From contig JAIDNR010000050.1 of assembly GCA_029063695.1 (NCBI GenBank), positions 1 through 9,088 of the forward strand: a stretch of DNA of 9,088 nt, read 5' to 3'. Below, one piece after another: positions 1 through 6,511 of the stretch. How positions within the stretch are numbered: the stretch's first letter is position 1; every line of letters starts with the position of its first letter. The notes beneath the pieces were generated by a model. It was given only the letters and a program-made list of their open reading frames with translations. It made no database searches and was not told the origin of the DNA. Both the position numbers and the translations under genes were made by a program. Source of the stretch: Ruminococcus sp. (GTDB lineage: Bacteria > Bacillota > Clostridia > Oscillospirales > Ruminococcaceae).

Positions 1-333
1 TTCCAATATATTTAAATTGAAATCAAACATCAAATCATAGTGACCTAAGTAAGTGTCATCTGGGTAGCAAAACGTTATAGATGTTTCTATACAGTCATAA
101 GCATATATAACTCCCTCCGAACTTTCAGGGTGATGCTTATAACTATAATAATGAAAATAAGCCTTAATAGAACTCCTATCCTTGATATTTAGACTGTTAG
201 CTTCTTCAGGACATTCAATAATATAACTATCAAAATTATTCCAAAAGTAATCCCATGTGATGTCTATCAAACTATTTTCCTCAACTATTTCTTTCAGCAG
301 TTGTTCTGCCTGATTAAATTTATTTTCCAGCAT
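1..333 (-). CDS. Unrecognised acidic, aromatic-rich protein, 3' end cut by the window edge
   Basis: An uninterrupted frame of 111 codons runs from an ATG at 333 to the window edge, so the C-terminus is missing. The start is supported by an AAAGAGG site (343-349), nine bases upstream and inside hisA. The frame overlaps the last 14 bases of hisA (stop 320-322), which suggests translational coupling as the last visible gene of the operon. The protein begins MLENKFNQAEQLLKEIVEEN. It has 21 Asp/Glu against 6 Lys/Arg and 20 aromatic residues in 111, with no signal peptide or membrane segment. G+C is about 31% (92 of 300 bases counted by hand), against about 47% in three sampled hisA blocks. I do not recognise the family. 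The size, acidity and aromatic content resemble small immunity-type or SMI1/KNR4-like accessory proteins, but that is only an impression. The unbroken frame, good start and plausible soluble composition support a real gene. Confidence 0.7.
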   Translation of the reverse strand, partial: MLENKFNQAEQLLKEIVEENSLIDITWDYFWNNFDSYIIECPEEANSLNIKDRSSIKAYFHYYSYKHHPESSEGVIYAYDCIETSITFCYPDDTYLGHYDLMFDFNLNILE

Positions 334-1045
334 ACTCTACAGCCTCTTTGAGATTAAGAGTGCCTTTGTAAATGGATTTACCGCATATTGTGCCGTACAG
401 ATTCATTTCTTTGCAGGCGATTATATCAGCCATTGTATGAACTCCACCGCTTGCGACTATATCCGCACGTCCTTTTGTAGCGTCGGCAAGTGCTTTGAGT
501 TGTTCGGTATTTACGCCCGAAAGCGTACCGTCTTTGGAGATGTCAGTAAAGATAAAATATTTAACTCCCACAGAAATCATCTTGTCAGCAAGTTCAATGT
601 AGTTCACGTCGGACGATTCAAGCCAGCCCTCAGTAGCAACCATACCATTCACAGCGTCAATTCCGACAACAATTTTTTCACTGCCGAATTTCTCTACAGC
701 GTCACTTACAAGCTTTGGATTTTTCAGTGCAACAGAGCCGAGAATTACTCTCGTAATGCCCATATTCAGGTACTCCTGAATAGTTTCCAGATTTCTGATA
801 CCTCCGCCGAGTTCTACTTTGAGATTAGTTTTTTCAGCAACATCAGTATAAATCTTTGTGTTGACAGGTCTGCCCTCTTTTGCACCGTCCAAATCAACCA
901 TGTGAATCCATGATGCTCCGGCAACCTCAAATCCCTTTGCAGTTTCAAGATAATCACTTGCAACTTTCTCAACTGTAGAAAAATCACCTTTGAAAAGACG
1001 TACACAATTGCCGTCTTTAATATCGATAGCAGGTAAAATAATCAT
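320..1045 (-). CDS. hisA: HisA, ProFAR isomerase
   Basis: This is 1-(5-phosphoribosyl)-5-[(5-phosphoribosylamino)methylideneamino]imidazole-4-carboxamide isomerase, the cytoplasmic Amadori-rearrangement step of histidine synthesis. The 241 residues match the usual length of this single-domain (beta/alpha)8 barrel. Visible family marks are the N-terminal PAID with the acid Asp8, ELGGGIRN (78-85), GIDA with the second catalytic Asp130, TDISKDGTLSGVN (167-179) and the phosphate-binding SGGV (199-202). The start overlaps the hisH stop as ATGA (1042-1045), and GGAGG lies six bases upstream inside the last codons of hisH. A bifunctional PriA/TrpF-type role is not suggested, because the gene sits in a his operon of an organism type that normally uses separate enzymes. 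The next gene downstream is not hisF but an unrelated low-G+C frame overlapping the last 14 bases. Confidence 0.97.
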   Translation of the reverse strand: MIILPAIDIKDGNCVRLFKGDFSTVEKVASDYLETAKGFEVAGASWIHMVDLDGAKEGRPVNTKIYTDVAEKTNLKVELGGGIRNLETIQEYLNMGITRVILGSVALKNPKLVSDAVEKFGSEKIVVGIDAVNGMVATEGWLESSDVNYIELADKMISVGVKYFIFTDISKDGTLSGVNTEQLKALADATKGRADIVASGGVHTMADIIACKEMNLYGTICGKSIYKGTLNLKEAVEYAGK

Positions 1046-1644
1046 ATAAGACCTCCGAAATTTTTGAGTATTTTAAGTCCTGTTTCACCGCTTTTCTCAG
1101 GGTGGAACTGTGCCCCGTAAACATACTTTCCGTCATATACAAGTGCGGGAACACGTCCGCCATATTCGCAGTAAGCGGAAATATTCCTGTCCTCACAGTA
1201 TGCTTTATATGAATGCACAAAATACACATATTCATCATCACCGATATTTTCAAGCAATGGACAGTCATTAAGTTTTTCAAGCTTATTCCAGCCCATATGC
1301 GGTATGATTAAATCTTTTTCCTCCATTTTATGCACTGAACCTGATATAAGTCCGAGACCGTCGCATTCCTCAAATTCGTAGCCTTTTTCAAATATCAACT
1401 GCATTCCGAGACAGATTCCAAGAAACGGCTTTTTTGCAGATTCTTCTTTGATTGTATCAACAAGACCACTTTTTTCAAGCATACTCATAGCGGCAGGAAA
1501 TGCACCTACTCCGGGAAGTATTACAGCATCAGCAGACTTGATTTTATCATTATCCGAAACAAGTTCACTTTCAAGACCGAGATAATCAAGTGCATTTTTA
1601 ACGCTGAAAATATTTCCTGCACCATAGTCAACAATAGCAATCAT
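1042..1644 (-). CDS. hisH: HisH, glutaminase subunit of imidazole glycerol phosphate synthase
   Basis: This class I glutamine amidotransferase supplies ammonia to HisF, which makes IGP and AICAR from PRFAR. The 200 residues are full family length. The catalytic triad is visible: Cys78 in GICLGMQ, and His181 and Glu183 in FHPEKS. The oxyanion region LPGVGAF (43-49) and PHMGWN (115-120), near the HisF interface, are also present. The start codon shares one base with the hisB stop (TAATG at 1642-1646). AAGGAG lies seven bases upstream, which fixes this start and implies translational coupling. HisH works only in complex with HisF. HisF is not within this window, so a hisF gene is expected beyond it or at another locus. 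Confidence 0.97.
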   Translation of the reverse strand: MIAIVDYGAGNIFSVKNALDYLGLESELVSDNDKIKSADAVILPGVGAFPAAMSMLEKSGLVDTIKEESAKKPFLGICLGMQLIFEKGYEFEECDGLGLISGSVHKMEEKDLIIPHMGWNKLEKLNDCPLLENIGDDEYVYFVHSYKAYCEDRNISAYCEYGGRVPALVYDGKYVYGAQFHPEKSGETGLKILKNFGGLI

Positions 1645-2237
1645 TAAAGTACTCCTTTCGTTGACAGCGTTGAGCCGTCGTAATTATAAGATACAGCCGT
1701 TTTAAGTGCATGAGCAGCCGCTTTATAAACTGCTTCTACCTTGTGGTGGTCATTAGTACCATAAAGCAGATTTATGTGCATTGTGATTCCTGCATTGAAT
1801 GCAAATGCACGGAAAAATTCTTCCGTCATACACAAATCATAGCCGCCGCATGACTGATTTGTAAAGTCACAATTAAACACAAGAAACGGTCTGTTGCTTA
1901 TATCAAGACTGCACATAGCAAGCGATTCGTCCATAGGGATATATGATGTACCATAACGGACGATACCTGATTTAGAGCGGAGAGCCTGACTGAGAGCCTG
2001 TCCAAGTACAATTCCCGTATCTTCAATAGTGTGATGACAGTCAACGTGCAGGTCGCCTTTTACTTCTATAGTCATACTGATACCGCTGTGTCTTGAAAGA
2101 GCTGTAAGCATATGGTCGAAAAAGCCGATTCCTGTATTAATATTGGATACTCCGCAGCCGTCAAGTTCAATATGAATAAATATATCAGTTTCAGCTGTTT
2201 TTCGGATAATTTCACCTGTCCTGATTTTATTGTTCAT
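1644..2237 (-). CDS. hisB: HisB, imidazoleglycerol-phosphate dehydratase (monofunctional)
   Basis: This enzyme removes water from IGP to give imidazole acetol phosphate, the substrate of HisC. Its 197 residues correspond to the monofunctional dehydratase. The HAD phosphatase domain fused to it in enterobacteria is absent, so histidinol-phosphate phosphatase must be a separate protein. Manganese-binding motifs are clear: GFFDHML (38-44), DCHHTIEDTG (66-75) and NDHHKVEAVYKAAAHAL (162-178). These supply His42, His68, His69, Glu72, His164, His165 and Glu168 as likely ligands or catalytic residues. The gene overlaps the end of hisC by 11 bases (2227-2237). GGAGG at 2247-2251, inside hisC, lies nine bases before the ATG and supports the start. 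hisH follows with a one-base overlap. Confidence 0.97.
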   Translation of the reverse strand: MNNKIRTGEIIRKTAETDIFIHIELDGCGVSNINTGIGFFDHMLTALSRHSGISMTIEVKGDLHVDCHHTIEDTGIVLGQALSQALRSKSGIVRYGTSYIPMDESLAMCSLDISNRPFLVFNCDFTNQSCGGYDLCMTEEFFRAFAFNAGITMHINLLYGTNDHHKVEAVYKAAAHALKTAVSYNYDGSTLSTKGVL

Positions 2238-3300
2238 TTAATATATCCTCCAGTGCATTGAAAAGCTTGTCCATTTCCTCGTCCGTACCAATTGAAATAC
2301 GCAGATAATCACAGATTATCGGCTTATTCCAGTATCTCACATAAATTTTACGCTTTTTGAGTTTCTCAAATACATACTGTGCAGATTTATTTGACGGACT
2401 TGCAAAAATAAAGTTGCTCTGAGAGTCTGTAAGCTTAAATCCGAGTTCGGCAAGACGGATTTTTGAGCGTTCACGGGTTGCAACAATTCTGTTCACTGTT
2501 TCGGAAAAATATTTTTCATCTTTCATTGATTCAGCACCGCAAAGCTGAGTAACAGTATTCATGGTATATGAATTGATTGAAAATTTCACATCATTCATAT
2601 ACTTAATTAGCTTTTCACTTCCCATAGCAAAACCGATACGCATACCTGCCATTGAACGTGACTTTGAATAAGTCTGAATTACAAGAAGATTGTCATATTT
2701 ATTAATCAAAGACAAACAGCTTTTTTCTTCTCCTGCAAAATCTATGTATGCCTCATCAATAATAACTACTGAATCGGGATTTGATTTTACTATATCCTCA
2801 ATCATTTCCACAGATTCAAGTACACCTGTAGGTGCATTAGGATTAGGAAATATAATACCACCGTTTTCTTGTTTATAGTCATCAGGATTTATTGTGAAAT
2901 CCTTATTAAGAGGACAGGTCTTGTATGGTATGCGATAAACATCTGCCCATACATCATAGAAAGAATATGTAATATCAGGAAAAAGTATTGGCTTGTCTGA
3001 ATTGAAGAATGTAAGAAAAGCCATTGAAATAACGTCATCTGAACCAACACCGACAAAAATCTGCGATGACTTCAATTTGTATCTTTCCGCAATCGCATTA
3101 ACAAGCACTTCCGAATCCGGAGCAGGATAAAGACGCATATCGGATATATCAAAGTTATCAATAATTTTACGTACAGACGGTGCAGGGGGATACGGATTTT
3201 CATTTGTATTCAGCTTTACAACATCAGTATCTTTCGGCTGTTCACCGGGAATATAGGGTACAACCTTACGAACGTACCCTTCCCATTTATTTTCAGTCAT
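2227..3300 (-). CDS. hisC: HisC, histidinol-phosphate aminotransferase
   Basis: This PLP-dependent fold-type I aminotransferase converts imidazole acetol phosphate and glutamate to histidinol phosphate and 2-oxoglutarate. At 357 residues it has normal length. Visible marks are LNTNENPYPP (30-39), the LYPAPDSEVL stretch (57-66), NPNAPTG (153-159), IDEAYIDF (181-188) with the PLP-pyridine Asp182, and TYSKSRSMAGMRIGF (210-224) with Schiff-base Lys213. Also seen is YLRISIG (332-338), whose Arg334 should hold the substrate carboxylate or phosphate. The start lies 15 bases after the hisD stop. AAGGAG overlaps that stop and sits about 11 bases upstream of the ATG, slightly long spacing but the only candidate. 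The last 11 bases are shared with hisB. HisC-family enzymes may also transaminate aromatic keto acids, which sequence reading cannot exclude. Confidence 0.96.
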   Translation of the reverse strand: MTENKWEGYVRKVVPYIPGEQPKDTDVVKLNTNENPYPPAPSVRKIIDNFDISDMRLYPAPDSEVLVNAIAERYKLKSSQIFVGVGSDDVISMAFLTFFNSDKPILFPDITYSFYDVWADVYRIPYKTCPLNKDFTINPDDYKQENGGIIFPNPNAPTGVLESVEMIEDIVKSNPDSVVIIDEAYIDFAGEEKSCLSLINKYDNLLVIQTYSKSRSMAGMRIGFAMGSEKLIKYMNDVKFSINSYTMNTVTQLCGAESMKDEKYFSETVNRIVATRERSKIRLAELGFKLTDSQSNFIFASPSNKSAQYVFEKLKKRKIYVRYWNKPIICDYLRISIGTDEEMDKLFNALEDILNEQ

Positions 3301-3315
3301 TGAAAAATCAACTCC

Positions 3316-4599
3316 TTATTCAAATCTCACCTTGATAGCATTTGCGTGAGCTGTAAGACCCTCTTTTTCTGCAATAAGTACAATATCGTCCTTTGCAAGT
3401 TCAAGAGCCTCTTTGGTGTAGTATGTATAGCTTGTACGCTTTGTGAAACTTGCAACTCCCAAAGGCGAGAAAAATCTTGCCGTACCGCTTGTCGGAAGTA
3501 CGTGATTAGGACCTGCAAAGTAGTCTCCGAGAGGTTCGGAAGCATAATTGCCCAGAAAGATTGAACCTGCATTATCAAGACTTCCCAACAGTTCCATAGG
3601 ATTTTCCATAAGTACTTCCAAATGTTCGGGAGCGATTTCGTTTGCGAGTTCAACACATTTTTCACGGCTGTCTGCAATGATAACTGCACCGTAGTCATTC
3701 AGGGACTTTTCAATAATTTCTTTTCTTGAAAGATACTCTTTCTGGCGGTTGATTTCAGCAATGGTTTCGTCGGCAAGCTTTTCACTGGTTGTAACCATGA
3801 TAGCAGATGCAAGTACATCATGTTCAGCCTGTGACATCAAATCAGCGGCTGCAAATTTCGGGTCAGCAGTATCATCCGCAATTACAAGTATTTCACTTGG
3901 TCCTGCAATCATGTCAATATCAACAACGCCGTAAAGAAGTTTTTTTGCAGTAGCAACATAGATGTTTCCGGGACCTACAATCTTATCACATTTCGGAATC
4001 TCATCTGTACCGTAAGCAAGAGCCGCAACAGCCTGTGCACCGCCTGCCATGAATACTCTGTCAACTCCGCATATAGCAGCTGCAACAAGTATATCTTTAT
4101 TCGGCGTACCGTCTTTAAGAGGCGGAGTTACCATGATAATCTCTTTTACACCTGCTATTTTTGCGGGAATAGCATTCATAAGTACACTTGACGGATATGC
4201 AGCTGTACCGCCCGGAACATAAAGTCCCACACGTTCAAGTCCACGCACACGCTGTCCCAATATAACACCATTTGGCTTTGGATTGATAAATCCCTGTTCA
4301 ACCTGTCTGTTATGGAAATCAGCAATATTTTCCTGAGCATTAAGAAGTGCATCAACAAAATTCTGGTCTGCCTCTGTAAGTGCGTCGTTTATTACTTCTC
4401 TTGGTACTTCATAATACTGCGGAAGATTGCCGTCAAATTTAAGAGTATAATTCTTTACGGCATCATCTCCGTTTTCACGTACATCATCAATAATGGCGGA
4501 AACTGTCTCAGTAACTTTCTTATTTGTTTCGCCTGCTCTCTTGTTAAGTTCAGCAAGAAAATCATTTTCGTCCATGCCGTTTGCAAAAATTTTTCTCAT
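3316..4599 (-). CDS. hisD: HisD, histidinol dehydrogenase
   Basis: This zinc enzyme catalyses the last two steps of histidine synthesis, oxidising L-histidinol to L-histidine with two NAD+. The 427 residues are full length. Catalytic and metal residues fall where expected from the E. coli enzyme: Gln257 and His260 in SQAEHD, Glu325-His326 in EIAPEHLEV, Asp359 in EPLGDYFAGPNHVLPT, and His418 in GLTAHANA. Glycine-rich YVPGGTAAYPSSVLMNAIPA (127-146) and VGPGNIYV (208-215) are also family signatures. The ATG shares one base with the hisG stop (TAATG, 4597-4601). GAGGAG lies eight bases upstream, so coupled translation is likely. hisC follows after 15 bases. Confidence 0.98.
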   Translation of the reverse strand: MRKIFANGMDENDFLAELNKRAGETNKKVTETVSAIIDDVRENGDDAVKNYTLKFDGNLPQYYEVPREVINDALTEADQNFVDALLNAQENIADFHNRQVEQGFINPKPNGVILGQRVRGLERVGLYVPGGTAAYPSSVLMNAIPAKIAGVKEIIMVTPPLKDGTPNKDILVAAAICGVDRVFMAGGAQAVAALAYGTDEIPKCDKIVGPGNIYVATAKKLLYGVVDIDMIAGPSEILVIADDTADPKFAAADLMSQAEHDVLASAIMVTTSEKLADETIAEINRQKEYLSRKEIIEKSLNDYGAVIIADSREKCVELANEIAPEHLEVLMENPMELLGSLDNAGSIFLGNYASEPLGDYFAGPNHVLPTSGTARFFSPLGVASFTKRTSYTYYTKEALELAKDDIVLIAEKEGLTAHANAIKVRFE

Positions 4600-5228
4600 T
4601 ACAAATTCTCCTCTATAAGTTTAATAAGTTTCTCAATTTCAGCCTGACGCATTTTCAGACTTACAGTATTTACAATAAGTCTTGCGGAAATCGGTGCAAC
4701 GTCCTCAATAACTTCAAGACCGTTTTCTTTGAGTGTTGTACCCGTTTCCACTATATCAACAATACCATCGGCAAGTCCGAGAAGAGGTGCAAGTTCAACA
4801 GAACCCTCTATCTTGATAATCTCAGTGTCCATACCTTTTTTCTCAAAGAAACTTCTTGCAACATTCGGATATTTCGTTGCAATGGTCTTGATACCGTATC
4901 CACTGTAAAAATCATAGCCTTTTTTTGTTGCAAGTGCAAATTTACATCTGCCGAAGCCTAAATCCACAAGTTCAAAGAATTTGCCGTGCATTTCCATGAT
5001 AGTATCTTTGCCGACAACACCCATATCGCATACGCCGTGTTCAACATAAGTGATAACGTCATTTGCCTTTGCGAGAACTACTTCTGCATTCGCATCGGGT
5101 ATAGGAAGAATAAGTTTTCTTCCCTTTTCATGAACTGCTGTGCAGTCAAATCCCAATTTTTCAAAAAGTCCGACTGTATCTTTTTCAAGTCTGCCCTTAG
5201 TGAGAGCTATTCTAATTGGCTTATTCAT
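4599..5228 (-). CDS. hisG: HisG, short-form ATP phosphoribosyltransferase catalytic subunit
   Basis: This enzyme commits flux to histidine by joining ATP and PRPP to give phosphoribosyl-ATP. At 209 residues it is the short form (HisGS), which lacks the C-terminal ACT-like histidine-binding domain and needs HisZ for activity and feedback control. Family marks are RIALTKGRLEKDT (6-18), VEHGVCDMGVVGKD (62-75), LVDLGFGRCKFALA (87-100), and the PRPP loop around DGIVDIVETGTTL (154-166), preceded by KIEGSVELAPLLGLA. The start is four bases after the hisZ stop. An AAAGGAGG site (5238-5245) lies within the last hisZ codons. The one-base TAATG overlap leads into hisD. The adjoining hisZ matches the need for a regulatory partner. 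Confidence 0.98.
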   Translation of the reverse strand: MNKPIRIALTKGRLEKDTVGLFEKLGFDCTAVHEKGRKLILPIPDANAEVVLAKANDVITYVEHGVCDMGVVGKDTIMEMHGKFFELVDLGFGRCKFALATKKGYDFYSGYGIKTIATKYPNVARSFFEKKGMDTEIIKIEGSVELAPLLGLADGIVDIVETGTTLKENGLEVIEDVAPISARLIVNTVSLKMRQAEIEKLIKLIEENL

Positions 5229-5232
5229 TTAC

Positions 5233-6426
5233 TCAGTCCTCCTTTATATCATTGTTATCAATAACAACAAGTCTTGCAATTTTCTTTTCTTTAGCATATT
5301 CACGAACCGATTCTATATCGCTGAATAGTGCATTTTCAACAACAAGACCTTGTTCACGGAGTTCTTTTGCGGCTCTTATAGCGGCAACTTCACAGCCTTC
5401 TTCTGCAAATACAATTGCATCTGCTCCCTTTACAGCAGGAAGTATACCGTTTTTCTCAATAACCTTTGAAATTGCATTTACGTTCACTGCAAATCCGACA
5501 GCAGGAACATCATAGCCGAACTCTGAAATAAGCCTGTCATATCTTCCGCCCGATATAACCTCCTCGCCGTGACCCTTAAGATAACCTTTGATAATAAGTC
5601 CCGTATAATAGTCTGTTTTATTTACAAGACCCAAATCAACGGTAATATTACCGTCGTTTCCGCAAAGTTCGGCTACAGATACATATATATCACGGAGTTC
5701 ATCAAGAATACACTTTACATTTTCATCGGGAACAAGTTCCTCAGCCTTTTCAAAAACTTCCTCACCGCCGAAAAGTGCAGGAAGTTTTTTAAGTGCGGAA
5801 GTAACGGAATTATTACCGAATGTATCAAGAAAATCATTAAGAGCGGGGAAATTCTTGTTTTCAATAAGCTTGCGGATATAATCCTTATCTTTTTCGTCTG
5901 CTTCAAGTTTGTCAACAAGAGTTCTGAACACGCCTATATGACCGATTTCAAGAGAAAATTCCATACCGAAAGCGTTGAGTGAATCAACGGCAGTTGAAAT
6001 GACTTCCAAATCAGCCATTTTCATCTGTGAACCGATAAGTTCGATTCCTGCCTGTACAGTCTCGTCGCTTCTGCCTTTTAATGCGGATTCATTGCGGTAG
6101 ACTGTCTGATTATAGCATAATTTCAGCGGAAGTACAGCGTCACGGAGACGTGTTGCGACAACTCTCGCAATAGGCATTGTAGAATCGGGACGCATAACAA
6201 GAAGCCTGCCCTTGCTGTCAGTCATCTTGTACAGTGTTTCCTGCGGAAAATAGCGTGATTTCTGATTGAATACATCGAAAAATTCCAGTCCCGGAGTAAT
6301 CATTTCGCTGTATCCTCTGCTACTGAAAAGTTCAAGCAGAGTGTTTTCTATATTTCGTCTTACGATACATTCACCGAAAAGCAAGTCTTTAGTGCCTTCG
6401 GGAGTGATTAAATCATAGTTTCTCAT
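5233..6426 (-). CDS. hisZ: HisZ, ATP phosphoribosyltransferase regulatory subunit
   Basis: HisZ is a catalytically retired paralogue of histidyl-tRNA synthetase that forms a hetero-oligomer with short HisG, enabling catalysis and histidine inhibition. The frame could start at 6459 (408 residues), but AAAGGAGG five bases before the ATG at 6426 fixes a 397-residue protein beginning MRNYDLITPEGTKDLLF. The class II synthetase-like core is clear: LYKMTDSKGRLLVMRPDSTMPIAR starts near 65, motif-2-like YRNESALKGRSDETVQAGIELIG (110-132), DYYTGLIIKGYL (272-283) and GGRYDRLISEFG (293-304). A full tRNA-anticodon domain is lacking. Residues after about 333 form a short alpha/beta tail. It is not HisS, because the length and the neighbouring short hisG fit HisZ. 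It is the first gene after the promoter at 6482-6510. Four bases separate its stop from hisG. Confidence 0.95.
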   Translation of the reverse strand: MRNYDLITPEGTKDLLFGECIVRRNIENTLLELFSSRGYSEMITPGLEFFDVFNQKSRYFPQETLYKMTDSKGRLLVMRPDSTMPIARVVATRLRDAVLPLKLCYNQTVYRNESALKGRSDETVQAGIELIGSQMKMADLEVISTAVDSLNAFGMEFSLEIGHIGVFRTLVDKLEADEKDKDYIRKLIENKNFPALNDFLDTFGNNSVTSALKKLPALFGGEEVFEKAEELVPDENVKCILDELRDIYVSVAELCGNDGNITVDLGLVNKTDYYTGLIIKGYLKGHGEEVISGGRYDRLISEFGYDVPAVGFAVNVNAISKVIEKNGILPAVKGADAIVFAEEGCEVAAIRAAKELREQGLVVENALFSDIESVREYAKEKKIARLVVIDNNDIKED

Positions 6427-6431
6427 AGAAG

Positions 6432-6439
6432 CCTCCTTT
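6432..6439 (-). promoter_or_regulatory. hisZ ribosome binding site
   Basis: AAAGGAGG on the minus strand lies five bases before the ATG at 6424-6426. It decides between that start and the in-frame ATG at 6457-6459, which has no comparable site and would place the Shine-Dalgarno sequence inside the gene. Confidence 0.9.
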
Positions 6440-6460
6440 TTATTTAAACAGCAATTCACT

Positions 6461-6472
6461 TTAGCGTGCTAA
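6461..6472. promoter_or_regulatory. Candidate operator palindrome just downstream of the his transcription start
   Basis: The minus strand reads TTAGC-AC-GCTAA, an inverted repeat with perfect 5-base arms and a 2-base centre. The predicted transcription start is about 6475, so the repeat would cover roughly +3 to +15, a classic repressor position. The centre is too short for a stable RNA stem-loop, which favours a protein-binding DNA site. A histidine-responsive TrpR-like repressor (YerC/HisR type) is a reasonable candidate in Bacillota, but I cannot confirm its motif from memory. The arms also resemble the TTAGCAC half-site of the HrcA/CIRCE element, but the long CIRCE spacer is absent. Confidence 0.45.
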
Positions 6473-6474
6473 CA

Positions 6475-6498
6475 TGGTAATATGATAACACAATACCA
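6475..6498. repeat. Imperfect 24-base inverted repeat across the his -10 element
   Basis: The arms TGGTA (minus strand 6498-6494) and TACCA (6479-6475) flank a 14-base interior. Folding the 24 bases on themselves gives 9 matches of 12 symmetric pairs. It spans the spacer and the -10 hexamer of the promoter, so a dimeric regulator bound here would block RNA polymerase. It may also be chance in A+T-rich promoter DNA. Confidence 0.25.
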
Positions 6499-6510
6499 CA
6501 ATAAAGTCAA
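6482..6510 (-). promoter_or_regulatory. Sigma-A-type promoter of the his operon
   Basis: On the minus strand, TTGACT (6505-6510) is followed by a 17-base spacer and TATCAT (6482-6487). The spacer ends in TGT, giving an extended -10 (TGn). The -35 begins two bases after the last base of the polC stop codon. The expected transcription start is near 6475, giving a leader of about 48 bases to the hisZ ATG. That leader is too short for a T-box or a his-peptide attenuator. Control is therefore more likely by a DNA-binding repressor, with allosteric inhibition through HisZ-HisG. No terminator hairpin with a U-run separates polC from this promoter, so some readthrough from polC is possible. Confidence 0.75.
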
Positions 6511-6511
6511 G

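Noticed and set aside
437..913. Plus-strand frame of 158 codons opposite hisA
   Set aside because: It lies wholly inside well-supported hisA, has no ribosome binding site context, and its composition (many Cys, Asn, Phe) is typical of an antisense shadow.
6427..6459. In-frame upstream ATG at 6459 giving a 408-residue HisZ
   Set aside because: The first 11 residues (MNCCLNKKEAS) are not HisZ-like, and the strong AAAGGAGG site lies just before the internal ATG at 6426. The extension also has no histidine codons, so it is not a his leader peptide.
6461..6472. HrcA/CIRCE heat-shock element
   Set aside because: The arms resemble the TTAGCAC half-site, but CIRCE needs nine-base arms separated by nine bases. 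Here the arms are five bases with a two-base centre, and no chaperone gene is near.
6455..6480. Rho-independent terminator after polC
   Set aside because: The only inverted repeat has a two-base loop and five-base arms, and it is not followed by a run of T on the minus strand.
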